This document shows positions 6,850 through 13,813 of a stretch of DNA of 15,343 bases, piece by piece. The notes under the pieces were generated by a model, which was not told the origin of the DNA, searched no databases, and worked only from the letters and a program-made list of their open reading frames with translations. Numbering within the stretch: position 1 is the stretch's first letter; the number at the start of each line of letters is the position of its first letter. Both the position numbers and the translations under genes were made by a program. The DNA is from JADGGV01 sp035715725 (lineage in GTDB: Bacteria; Gemmatimonadota; Gemmatimonadetes; Longimicrobiales; RSA9). The stretch covers positions 1 to 15,343 of the forward strand of contig DASTKT010000029.1 in NCBI GenBank assembly GCA_035715725.1, in the 5' to 3' direction.

Positions 6850-7371
6850 TTGGAACCCCATGCGACGACCCAGTCCGAGACGCTCCGCACCAGGCAGTCG
6901 CTCCTCGAGACGTTCGAGCAGGAGACGGCGACCACGCTGAAGCTGCTGCGGGCGTACCCGTCGGATCAGAGCGAGCTGCAGCCGCACCCACGGCTGAAGA
7001 CGGCCCGGGAGCTGGCCTGGCTCTTCGCGCAGGAGCAGAGGCTGGCGGCGGAGGCGCTGCGGGACGAGATGAAGCTCGGGGGCGGCTTCCCGGCGGCGCC
7101 GGCGACGTTCGAGGAGGTCGTGGCGGCGTTCGAGCGGTCCCGCACGCAGCTGCTCGAGGAGTTGCGGAACGGCTCCGAGGCGCAGCTCGAGGGCACCGTG
7201 CGCTTCTTCACCGGGCCGAAGCAGATGGGCGACATCCCGAAGACGAAATTCCTCTGGTTCCTGCTGCACGACCAGATCCATCACCGCGGCCAGTTCTCGG
7301 TCTACCTGCGCATCGCGGGCGGGAAGGTGCCGTCGATCTACGGCCCGTCGGCGGACGAGCCCTGGTCCTGA
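6850..7371 (+). CDS. DinB-like (DinB/YfiT four-helix) protein, TTG start
   Basis: A 173-residue protein of the DinB/YfiT superfamily: soluble four-helix bundles that usually bind a metal through three His. Many members are thiol-dependent transferases, and many are uncharacterised. The TTG at 6850 is backed by GGAGG 5 bases upstream and gives a typical family length. Helix 1 contains LLETFEQETATTLKLLRAYP (19-37). The second-helix block TARELAWLFAQEQ has Leu58 where relatives usually carry the first metal His (ELALHVA type). The C-terminal block LWFLLHDQIHHRGQFSVYL carries His140, His144 and His145, and the tail GKVPSIYGPSADEPW is typical of one DinB subtype. Metal binding may therefore be altered or lost. 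Despite the name, no link to SOS-induced DNA repair is implied. It is convergent with the DsrE-like gene. Confidence 0.85.
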   Translation: MEPHATTQSETLRTRQSLLETFEQETATTLKLLRAYPSDQSELQPHPRLKTARELAWLFAQEQRLAAEALRDEMKLGGGFPAAPATFEEVVAAFERSRTQLLEELRNGSEAQLEGTVRFFTGPKQMGDIPKTKFLWFLLHDQIHHRGQFSVYLRIAGGKVPSIYGPSADEPWS

Positions 7372-7395
7372 TACCGAATCCGTCCGAGCCGTTGT

Positions 7396-7447
7396 CGCCT
7401 CCGCCTCCGCGCCCGCAGCCGCCTTCGAACGGGCGGAGGCGGAGGCG
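7396..7447. terminator. Strong hairpin between convergent genes, likely bidirectional terminator
   Basis: The left arm 7396-7415 (CGCCTCCGCCTCCGCGCCCG) pairs with 7430-7447 (CGGGCGGAGGCGGAGGCG), giving 18 base pairs with a 2-base bulge and a 14-base loop. It sits between the stops of two convergent genes (7371 and 7481). Neither strand has a T-run after it, so it is not a textbook intrinsic terminator. It may block readthrough or protect 3' ends. Confidence 0.5.
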
Positions 7448-7480
7448 GGAACGTACGGACGGACCTTCCGGATCCGGTCT

Positions 7481-8155
7481 TCAGCTCGCCCGCAGGTAGT
7501 TGCACCCCGCGTCCTGCGCGTGCAGCGCCGCGAACACGCCGGACGGCTGCAGGATCACGCCCGGCACCAGCGCGGCGATGGCCTGTTTCCGGGCCTCTTC
7601 CGGCGGGACGCGCTCCTTCTTCGCGACGAGCTCGATCATGTCGTCGAGCGCCAGGTTACACGCCAGCGCGATCCCGCCGCGGGCGATGAACCGGTCGAGC
7701 GCGACCTCGTCGAACATCTCCGGCACCTCGCCCCGCTTCGACGACAGGAGCACCGGGTTGCGATCCGTCGGCTTCTGCGTGACCGGGTGGAGCACCTTCC
7801 GCGTCTTCCCGAGCTCGTGGCGGTCCCAGAACGTCTGCTGCATGGCCAGCGCGATGCCGTTGTGCCGGAGCACGACGACGGCCGACATGTCCTCCGGCTT
7901 CACGCCGAGCACGTCCTGGTACTGCTTCTCCCAGAGCGACGCGCGCCAGACGCCGTAGCCGCTATCGATCTCGGGCACGTCGAAGACCGCGCGGTTCTTC
8001 CCCTTGATGCGGTCCACCCAGGTGAGGTCCCATTCGCCGGCCGTCGCGGGCCTCGCGCCGTCCAGCGCGCGCAGCACGTCCGGCGAGAACGGCACGACCC
8101 CGGCCACGGCGCCGGTGGCGACGCGGGCGAGGAACTCACGACGATCGTGGCTCAC
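7481..8155 (-). CDS. Tat-exported DsrE-like protein
   Basis: A 224-residue protein. The start is GTG at 8155, because GGAGG lies 5 bases upstream and a twin-arginine signal follows at once: DRREFLARVATGAVAGVVP (residues 4-22). Such a signal implies export of a folded protein to the periplasm. The mature part has the layout of the DsrE/DsrF-like fold. There is a strand then helix, MSAVVVLRHNGIALAM (90-105), then FIARGGIALACNLALDDM with Cys166 at the usual DsrE cysteine position, and finally VPGVILQPSGVFAALHAQDAGCNYL with a second Cys218. Known DsrE proteins carry sulfur as a persulfide in the cytoplasm. Whether exported versions do so is unknown. No sulfur-oxidation genes are nearby. The gene is monocistronic here, divergent from the DUF5916 gene. 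Confidence 0.8.
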   Translation of the reverse strand: MSHDRREFLARVATGAVAGVVPFSPDVLRALDGARPATAGEWDLTWVDRIKGKNRAVFDVPEIDSGYGVWRASLWEKQYQDVLGVKPEDMSAVVVLRHNGIALAMQQTFWDRHELGKTRKVLHPVTQKPTDRNPVLLSSKRGEVPEMFDEVALDRFIARGGIALACNLALDDMIELVAKKERVPPEEARKQAIAALVPGVILQPSGVFAALHAQDAGCNYLRAS

Positions 8156-8160
8156 GGTTT

Positions 8161-8165
8161 CCTCC
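8161..8165 (-). promoter_or_regulatory. Shine-Dalgarno GGAGG that sets a GTG start
   Basis: On the minus strand GGAGG is 5 bases before GTG at 8155. This placement, plus the Tat motif directly after, decides the start over an in-frame extension to 8302. Confidence 0.7.
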
Positions 8166-8206
8166 AGGCGAATGCGGTGAGGGGCGCGGCGAGGGCAGGG
8201 GTGACC

Positions 8207-8235
8207 AGAGTAGTTCACCGGTCCGCGCGCGGCAA
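8207..8235 (-). promoter_or_regulatory. Candidate promoter for the DsrE-like gene
   Basis: On the minus strand TTGCCG (8235-8230) and TACTCT (8212-8207) are 17 bases apart and end about 50 bases before the GTG start. Each matches the consensus at only 3 of 6 positions, so support comes mainly from spacing and position. Confidence 0.28.
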
Positions 8236-8485
8236 TGTTAGTGCGACTGCGACCGGACGAGGCGGGTCGTCGACCCCTTCCCGTTCCCTGGCCCGTACGC
8301 ATGCCCGCGCGCAGCGGGTGCCCGCGCCCGCGAATTCGCGACCCCTGACCCCCGACCCGAAAAAAGCAGTTCCCGCTCTCGCTTACGCTCCCGCTCCCGG
8401 CCGTTCGCCGGCACCACGGCAGTGCAGAGGAACGGATCGCAAGCGGGACACTCCGCCGGCCCTACCCCCTCGGCCGCCCGCGCGC

Positions 8486-8491
8486 TACACT
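8486..8491 (+). promoter_or_regulatory. Candidate -10 element (TACACT) for the DUF5916 gene
   Basis: GCTACACT is 42 bases before the ATG at 8533. It is identical in sequence and nearly identical in distance to the motif before the DinB-like gene. No matching -35 hexamer is seen. Confidence 0.3.
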
Positions 8492-8532
8492 TCCCGTCTC
8501 CCGTGAGACGTTGACCTGACCGACTCCGATCG

Positions 8533-10869
8533 ATGCTTTTTTCGCTCGTTACGGCCCTCCAGCTCGCGACGGCCTCGCCGGCCGCGCCGCCCGCGGACGT
8601 TTACCGGGGGCGCGAGAACCAGCTCGCGGTGCGGACGCCGCGGGTCGAGGCGGAGGATGTGGAGGTGGATGGGCGCCTTTCGGAGGGGGCGTGGCGGGAG
8701 GCGGCGGTGCTCGCGGACTTCTCCGAGTACGAGCCGGTGGACGGCATGCCGGCGCAGGACTCGACGGAGGTGCTGGTCTGGTACTCGCCGCACGCGATCT
8801 ACTTCGGGATCCGCGCGCACGAGCGGCACGGCCCGGCGCGCGCCACGCTGGCGGACCGGGACAAGATCGACGGCGACGACTACATCCAGGTCCTGCTGGA
8901 CACGTTCCATGACGGCCGGCGCGCGCTCGTCTTCGGCGTGAACCCGTTCGGCGTGCAGTCGGACGGGATCCGCAGCGAGGGGGGCGGGAACGCCGGGAAG
9001 AACAACGACTTCAGCGGTCTCGACCTGTCGCCGGACTTCCTGTACGAGTCGAAGGGGCGGCTCACGGAGGACGGCTACGACGTGGAGATCCGCATCCCGT
9101 TCAAGAGCCTGCGCTACCAGTCCGTGGACGTGCAGTCGTGGGGGATCCAGGTGCTGCGCAAGGTGCAGCACTCGGGGCACCAGCAGACGTGGACGCCGGC
9201 GCGGAAGGGCGCGGCGTCGTTCATCGCGCAGAGCGGGACGCTGGAGGGGCTGCAGGGGCTGCGGCGCGGCCTGGTGCTCGACGTGAACCCGGTGGCGACG
9301 ACGAAGGTGGCGGGCGCGCCGGCGGAGCCGGGCGCCGGCTGGAGCTACGACACCTCGCCGGAGCTGGGCGGGAACGTGCGCTGGGGGCTCACGTCGAACC
9401 TGACGCTGAACGGGACGGTGAACCCGGACTTCTCGCAGGTCGAGGCGGACGCGGGGCAGATCGTGACGGACCCGCGGGAGGCGCTCTTCTTCGCGGAGAA
9501 GCGCCCGTTCTTCCTGGACGGCATCGAGCAGTTCCAGACGCCCGGCCAGTTGATCTACACGCGCCGCATCCTGAACCCCGTCGCCGCGGGGAAGGTGACC
9601 GGCAAGGTGGGCGGGCGGACGGACGTCGGGCTGCTCTCGGCGGTCGACGAGGTGACGGAGGCGGACGGCCGGCTGCACCACCCGGTCTTCAACCTGCTGC
9701 GCGTGCGCCGGGACGTGGGCTCGCAGTCGACGGCGGGGCTCGTCTACACGGACCGGACCGAGGGCTCGGTCTTCAACCGCGTGGCGGGCGCGGACGCCCG
9801 CGTCGTCTTCAAGGAGCTGTACTACGCCGAGTTCCAGGCCGCGGTCAGCTTCACGGGCGACAGTGCGTCCACGCGCTCGGGCCCGACGTGGCAGGGGACG
9901 GTGGACCGCACCGGCCGGAACTTCGGCTTCCACTACACGCTCTCCGGGACGGACCCGGACTTCGACGCGCAGAGCGGGTTCCTCGGGCGCACCGGGGTCG
10001 CGCACGCCATGATCCTGAACCGCTTCACGGCGTTCGGGCCGAAGGGCGGGCTGCTCGAGAACTACACGGTCTACCTGAACCTGGACGGGCGCTGGACGTA
10101 CGACCGCTTCACGTCGGGCCGCATGCCGGACGACATGAAGTTCAGCGCGAACAACAACTTCTCGCTCCGCGGCGGCTGGCACGCCGGCGCCCAGCTCTCC
10201 GTCGGCTCCTCGCGCTTCCCGGACGGGCTGTACGACGGCTACGCGGTGCTCGCGGGCGCCGGCGGCGCGACCGACACCGTCGCCTTCGCGGGGCGGGACC
10301 GGATCGGCGGCGCCAGCCTGCAGCTCTCGCTGAGCACGCCGCAGTTCCCGCGCTTCGCGGGGAACGTCTCGCTGACGGGCTCGCGGGATGTCAACTTCGA
10401 CGAGTGGGCGCCGGCGTGGGTCGGGCTCGCGGACCTGAGCGCGGACTGGCGTCCGACGGAGCGCGTCCGCGTGAACGCGCGCTACCTGCACCAGCGCTAC
10501 CTGCGCGTGGACGACCGCTCGGCGGCGCACGTCCGCTCGATCCCGCGCCTGAAGGTCGAGTACCAGCTCGCGCGGCCGATCTTCCTCCGCTTCGTCGGGC
10601 AGTACGACGCCGAGTGGCGCGACGCGCTGCGCGACGCCGACGGCCGGCCGATTCTCGTCGCCGACGGGGACGGCGTGCTCCGGCGCAGCGTCGAGGAGCG
10701 CCGCAACGACTTCCGCGCCGACTGGCTCTTCTCCTACCAGCCGAACCCGGGGACCGTGCTCTTCGCCGGCTACGGCAGCAGCCTGGCGGCGGACGTCTTC
10801 ACGCTGCGCGACCTGCGCCGCGAGAGCGACGGCTTCTTCTTCAAGATCAGCTACCTGTTCCGGATGTAG
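8533..10869 (+). CDS. DUF5916 outer-membrane protein with CBM9-like N-terminal domain
   Basis: A 778-residue protein. An in-frame stop at 8512-8514 and the absence of other start codons make the ATG at 8533 the only choice. The n-region has no basic residue, so the signal peptide (MLFSLVTALQLATAS) is atypical, and no Shine-Dalgarno is visible. Residues about 38-225 match the family 9 carbohydrate-binding-like domain (EVDGRLSEGAWREAA, VLVWYSPHAIYFGIRA, GYDVEIRIPFKSLRY). The rest is the DUF5916 β-barrel with the hallmark NPDFSQVEAD (297-306) followed by FFAEKRPFFLDGIEQF. It ends FKISYLFRM, as expected of an outer-membrane barrel. The family is common in Bacteroidota and Gemmatimonadota, its function is not established, and a surface carbohydrate or peptide-related role is only inferred from the N-terminal domain. 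A TonB-dependent receptor follows 178 bp downstream on the same strand. Confidence 0.9.
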   Translation: MLFSLVTALQLATASPAAPPADVYRGRENQLAVRTPRVEAEDVEVDGRLSEGAWREAAVLADFSEYEPVDGMPAQDSTEVLVWYSPHAIYFGIRAHERHGPARATLADRDKIDGDDYIQVLLDTFHDGRRALVFGVNPFGVQSDGIRSEGGGNAGKNNDFSGLDLSPDFLYESKGRLTEDGYDVEIRIPFKSLRYQSVDVQSWGIQVLRKVQHSGHQQTWTPARKGAASFIAQSGTLEGLQGLRRGLVLDVNPVATTKVAGAPAEPGAGWSYDTSPELGGNVRWGLTSNLTLNGTVNPDFSQVEADAGQIVTDPREALFFAEKRPFFLDGIEQFQTPGQLIYTRRILNPVAAGKVTGKVGGRTDVGLLSAVDEVTEADGRLHHPVFNLLRVRRDVGSQSTAGLVYTDRTEGSVFNRVAGADARVVFKELYYAEFQAAVSFTGDSASTRSGPTWQGTVDRTGRNFGFHYTLSGTDPDFDAQSGFLGRTGVAHAMILNRFTAFGPKGGLLENYTVYLNLDGRWTYDRFTSGRMPDDMKFSANNNFSLRGGWHAGAQLSVGSSRFPDGLYDGYAVLAGAGGATDTVAFAGRDRIGGASLQLSLSTPQFPRFAGNVSLTGSRDVNFDEWAPAWVGLADLSADWRPTERVRVNARYLHQRYLRVDDRSAAHVRSIPRLKVEYQLARPIFLRFVGQYDAEWRDALRDADGRPILVADGDGVLRRSVEERRNDFRADWLFSYQPNPGTVLFAGYGSSLAADVFTLRDLRRESDGFFFKISYLFRM

Positions 10870-10879
10870 GGTCGCCGCA

Positions 10880-10897
10880 GGACCGCCGCGGCGGTCC
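10880..10897. terminator. 18-bp perfect palindrome after the DUF5916 gene
   Basis: GGACCGCCGCGGCGGTCC begins 10 bases after the stop codon at 10869. It can form a very stable hairpin, but no T-run follows. It may be a terminator or 3'-end stabiliser, or a dyad site for a protein; position favours the first. Confidence 0.4.
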
Positions 10898-10979
10898 GCG
10901 TCGTGCGGGGCACCGCGGCCGGCGGCATGTCTCTCGCCGCATCGTCGCAAACCGGAGCCGCCGTTCGTTCCCCGTGATG

Positions 10980-11000
10980 GGCGCCGGCGCCGGCGCCGGC
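10980..11000. repeat. Short tandem repeat (GGCGCC)3
   Basis: Three perfect copies of the palindromic hexamer GGCGCC plus GGC, about 48 bases before the receptor start codon. Slippage could change the length of the 5' leader but not the reading frame. Confidence 0.6.
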
Positions 11001-11047
11001 CCGCCCGCCCAGCCCGTCGGATTGCCCCGTCCGGGAGCACGATCCGC

Positions 11048-13252
11048 ATGGCCCGCCTCGACCGGTCGGCCGCGCTCGCGGCCCTGGCTTCGGCCACACT
11101 CGCCTCCGCCGGCCTCGCCCCGCCCGCTCACGCGCAGGCCCGGGATAGCGCCCGCTCGCGCGCCGACACCGCGGTCGTCAAGCTCGCGCCGCTCGAGGTG
11201 CAGGGCTCGATCATCCCGGCCGCCGCGCCGCGCATCGGCTCCGGCGTGCCCGCGCGCGTGCAGGTGCTCTCGCGCGAGCGGATCGAGGCGTGGGAGCCGC
11301 GCATCCTCCCCGACATCCTGGCGTCCGAGGCCGGCGTCTCGCTCTACGACGACCTGGGCGCGCCGTCGAAGCTGAACCTGACGACGCGCGGCTTCACGGC
11401 GGGCCCGACGGTGGGGCTCCCGCCCGGCGTCTCCGTGTTCCTCGACGGCGTGCGGCAGAACGAGGCGGACGCGCAGGAGGTGAACTTCGACCTCCTGCCG
11501 ATGGAGCACGTGCGGCGGGTCGAGCTGCTGAGCGGGACCGCGTCGCTGCTCGGGCCGAATTCGCTGGGCGGCGCGATCAACCTGATCACGGACCGGGGCG
11601 AAGGCCCGCCGCACGGCGAAGCCGAGGCGTCGGTCGGCGCGTACGGCGCGTATGCCGGGCAGGCGTCGTTCAGCACGCTGTCCCGCGGCTGGGAGGCGTA
11701 CCTGAGCGGCGGCTGGGGGCGCGAGCGCGGCTGGCGGGAGGGCACGAGCGAGCGGCAGTACAATGGTTTCGTAAACCTCGGCCGAACCGGCGAGCGCCGC
11801 GGCTTCCGCGTGCAGGCGTTCGCGGCCCGCTCGCGCGCGCGCACCGCCGGCTCGCTCCCGGAGAGCATCTTCGCGGTCCGCCCCGAGACGAACTTCACGC
11901 CCGGCGACTACGACGACCTCGACGCCGAGCAGCTCTCGCTCTCCGGCTACGCGCCGCTCGGCGCCGGCCGCGCCTCGTTCACCGCCTACGCCCGCCGCTT
12001 CGGCGCCGAGCGCTTCAACGTGAACCAGCCGCCGGACGACGACGTCCTGGCCCGCACCGACAACCGCACGCTCGGCGGCACCGCCGACTGGCGCTGGGCG
12101 CCGGCGGAGAGCGGCGCCGGGCTCGCGCTGCGCGCCGGCCTGGACGGCGCCGTGAGCTGGGTGCACGCCCGCATCTTCTCCGTCCCCGCGCAGGAGCCCA
12201 CCGCCGGCGGGGAAGGGGAGCTGCTGACGACCGACGTGCGCAGCCCGGGCTACGACGTCGCCGGGTACGCGCTCGCGGACCTGCGCCTCGGCCGCGCGAC
12301 GCTCTCCGGCGGCGCCCGCTACGACCTGATCCGCATCCCGTTCCGCAACCTGCTCGACCCGGCCGAGGACGCCACGCACACGTTCCACCGGCTGAGCCCG
12401 CGCGGCGGCGCGAGCCTCGACCTGGGCGGCGGCGCGGCCGTCTACGCGTCCGTCGGCCGGAGCTTCCGCGCGCCGGCGATCCTGGAGCTGGGCTGCGCCG
12501 ACCCCGAGGCCTCCTGCCCGCTCCCGTTCGCGCTGGGCGAGGACCCGCCGCTCGCGCCCGTGCGGGCGACGACGTACGAGCTGGGCGCGCGCCGCACGAC
12601 CGGCGCGCTCGCGCTCAGCGGCTCGGTGTACCGCAGCGAGGTGCGCGACGAGATCTTCTTCGTCGCCTCGGAGCGCGCGCTGCTGTCGGGCTACTTCACG
12701 AACCTCGACCGCACGCGCCGGGAGGGCGTCGAGCTGGCCGCCGAGGGCGCGATCGGCGGGCGGCTCTCGTGGTACGCGAACTACGCGTACACGCGGGCGA
12801 CGTTCGAGTCCGCCGTCGCCATCTTCACGATCCGCTCCGACGAAGCGTTCGCGGACAGCCGGCTGGCGGGGGAGAACCGGGTCGAGCCGGGGAGCCGGCT
12901 GCCGCTCGTGCCGGACCACCAGGCCAAGGCGGGCGCTCTGCTGCGCGTGACGCCCGCCCTCTCGCTCGGCGCCGACCTGCGCTACCTCGGCCGCCAGTGG
13001 CTGCGCGGCGACGAGGCGAACGAGACCGCGCCGCTCCCCGCCTACGTCGTCGCGAACGCGCGGGCCGGGCTGGTGTTCGGGGCGTGGGAGCTCTCGGCGA
13101 CGGTCACGAACGTGCTCGACTCGAGGAAGGCGATCTTCGGCACGTTCAACGAGAACCGCCGCACCGGCGAGCTCGAGCGCTTCCTCACGCCGCTGAACGC
13201 CCGCGCCGTCAAGCTGACGGTGCGCCGGGCGATCGGCGGCGAAGGCGGCTGA
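11048..13252 (+). CDS. TonB-dependent outer-membrane receptor
   Basis: A 734-residue ligand-gated porin for uptake of iron complexes or other scarce ligands. The signal peptide ends near AHAQ (residue 30). A TonB-box-like stretch KLAPLEVQGS is at 45-54. The plug (about 60-180) has the blocks LPDILASEAGVSLYDDLG, TRGFT, VFLDGVRQNEADAQEVNFDLL, VRRVELLSGTASLLGPNSLG and GAINLIT. The 22-strand barrel follows, with the late blocks RREGVELAAEG, SWYANYAYTRATF and ATVTNVLDSRKAIFGTFN. A Cys pair (LGCADPEASCPLPFALGEDP), probably a disulfide, lies in an extracellular loop region. The last residues (AIGGEGG) extend beyond the usual terminal β-strand. The ligand cannot be told from sequence; size and layout are FecA-like. 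The candidate Shine-Dalgarno GGGAG is about 11 bases from the ATG, so it is weak. Confidence 0.93.
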   Translation: MARLDRSAALAALASATLASAGLAPPAHAQARDSARSRADTAVVKLAPLEVQGSIIPAAAPRIGSGVPARVQVLSRERIEAWEPRILPDILASEAGVSLYDDLGAPSKLNLTTRGFTAGPTVGLPPGVSVFLDGVRQNEADAQEVNFDLLPMEHVRRVELLSGTASLLGPNSLGGAINLITDRGEGPPHGEAEASVGAYGAYAGQASFSTLSRGWEAYLSGGWGRERGWREGTSERQYNGFVNLGRTGERRGFRVQAFAARSRARTAGSLPESIFAVRPETNFTPGDYDDLDAEQLSLSGYAPLGAGRASFTAYARRFGAERFNVNQPPDDDVLARTDNRTLGGTADWRWAPAESGAGLALRAGLDGAVSWVHARIFSVPAQEPTAGGEGELLTTDVRSPGYDVAGYALADLRLGRATLSGGARYDLIRIPFRNLLDPAEDATHTFHRLSPRGGASLDLGGGAAVYASVGRSFRAPAILELGCADPEASCPLPFALGEDPPLAPVRATTYELGARRTTGALALSGSVYRSEVRDEIFFVASERALLSGYFTNLDRTRREGVELAAEGAIGGRLSWYANYAYTRATFESAVAIFTIRSDEAFADSRLAGENRVEPGSRLPLVPDHQAKAGALLRVTPALSLGADLRYLGRQWLRGDEANETAPLPAYVVANARAGLVFGAWELSATVTNVLDSRKAIFGTFNENRRTGELERFLTPLNARAVKLTVRRAIGGEGG

Positions 13253-13255
13253 TCG

Positions 13256-13276
13256 CGCCCGTCCCGTTCCCGGGCG
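13256..13276. terminator. Small hairpin between convergent genes
   Basis: CGCCCG (13256-13261) pairs with CGGGCG (13271-13276) around a 9-base loop, just after the receptor stop at 13252 and before the end of the convergent small gene at 13309. There is no T-run. It is weak evidence for termination. Confidence 0.28.
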
Positions 13277-13308
13277 TTCGCGCCGGTGAGGCGGCGGCAG
13301 CGCCGCGC

Positions 13309-13692
13309 TCAGGCCGGCCGCCGCCGCTCCGTCCGCGCCCGGACCGCCCGGTTCGTCAGGGCCCTGGCCGCCGCGTACGGCAGCGCGATGACGAGCGTAC
13401 CGCTCAGCACCGCGACCAGGACGTGGACGCGGTGGAGGATGCAGCGCTGCATCAGCAGGTCGATCACGAAGCCTACGACGAGCGGCACGCCGATCGAGGA
13501 CAGCGCCGACTTCAGCGTCTCGCCGCGCCGGCCGGTGCCGGTGGCCAGCGCGAGGATGTAGGGCGGGCGGCCTGCCGCGGCGTCCAGGCGGCCGTCGCGG
13601 ATCCCGAGGACCACGGCGACGATCGGCTGGACGAGGTAGCGGAACCGGCCGGGGCCGTGCAGCATGGCGTCGATGGCCTGGATCGGATCCAT
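13309..13692 (-). CDS. Small conserved-looking inner-membrane protein of unknown function
   Basis: A 127-residue protein starting at an ATG with GGGAGG 4 bases upstream (13697-13702), a strong start. Two hydrophobic segments are clear: about 64-84 (SSIGVPLVVGFVIDLLMQRCI) and 89-110 (VHVLVAVLSGTLVIALPYAAARA). A shorter one is at 20-31 (LVQPIVAVVLGI). The motif LGIRDGRLDAAAGRPPY (29-45) between them and the ending LPYAAARALTNR look like family signatures that I associate with an uncharacterised membrane protein, without a name I can give. The basic tail (RAVRARTERRRPA) suggests a cytoplasmic C-terminus. It lies 121 bp downstream of the partial receptor on the same strand and could share its transcript. 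The function is unknown. Confidence 0.75.
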   Translation of the reverse strand: MDPIQAIDAMLHGPGRFRYLVQPIVAVVLGIRDGRLDAAAGRPPYILALATGTGRRGETLKSALSSIGVPLVVGFVIDLLMQRCILHRVHVLVAVLSGTLVIALPYAAARALTNRAVRARTERRRPA

Positions 13693-13813
13693 CGTTCCTC
13701 CCGGGGATCCGGGCGCGCCCGACGGGCTGCCGTCCCGCGCCGCGTGCCGTCGACCGAAACGATCGCCGCTCGCGCGGCCGCCCGCGCATTGGACCTTGGG
13801 AGTAGCGCTGCCC

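Larger units (their letters stand above)
8156..8532. other. Divergent intergenic spacer with palindromes and a GAGC-rich repeat
   Basis: A 377-bp gap. It contains the candidate promoter of the DsrE-like gene near its left end, the inverted repeat GGGTCG-T-CGACCC (8264-8276), the palindrome CGCGAATTCGCG (8329-8340), an A6 run (8360-8365) and a repetitive CGCTC-rich stretch (8369-8400). Read on the minus strand, that stretch is rich in GGGAGC, like the arms of the foldback element at 3849-4098. A TACACT motif lies at 8486-8491. No credible gene was seen. Confidence 0.55.

Noticed and set aside
7396..7447. Hairpin considered as a textbook intrinsic terminator
   Set aside because: No T-run on either strand; kept only as a likely structural or bidirectional terminator.
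8485..11097. 870-codon minus-strand frame opposite the DUF5916 gene
   Set aside because: Low-complexity Arg/Val/Ala/Glu-rich translation without recognisable domains; a shadow of the real gene.
10847..13789. 980-codon minus-strand frame opposite the receptor gene
   Set aside because: Composition is that of a shadow frame and it also runs through the small membrane-protein gene; no domain seen.
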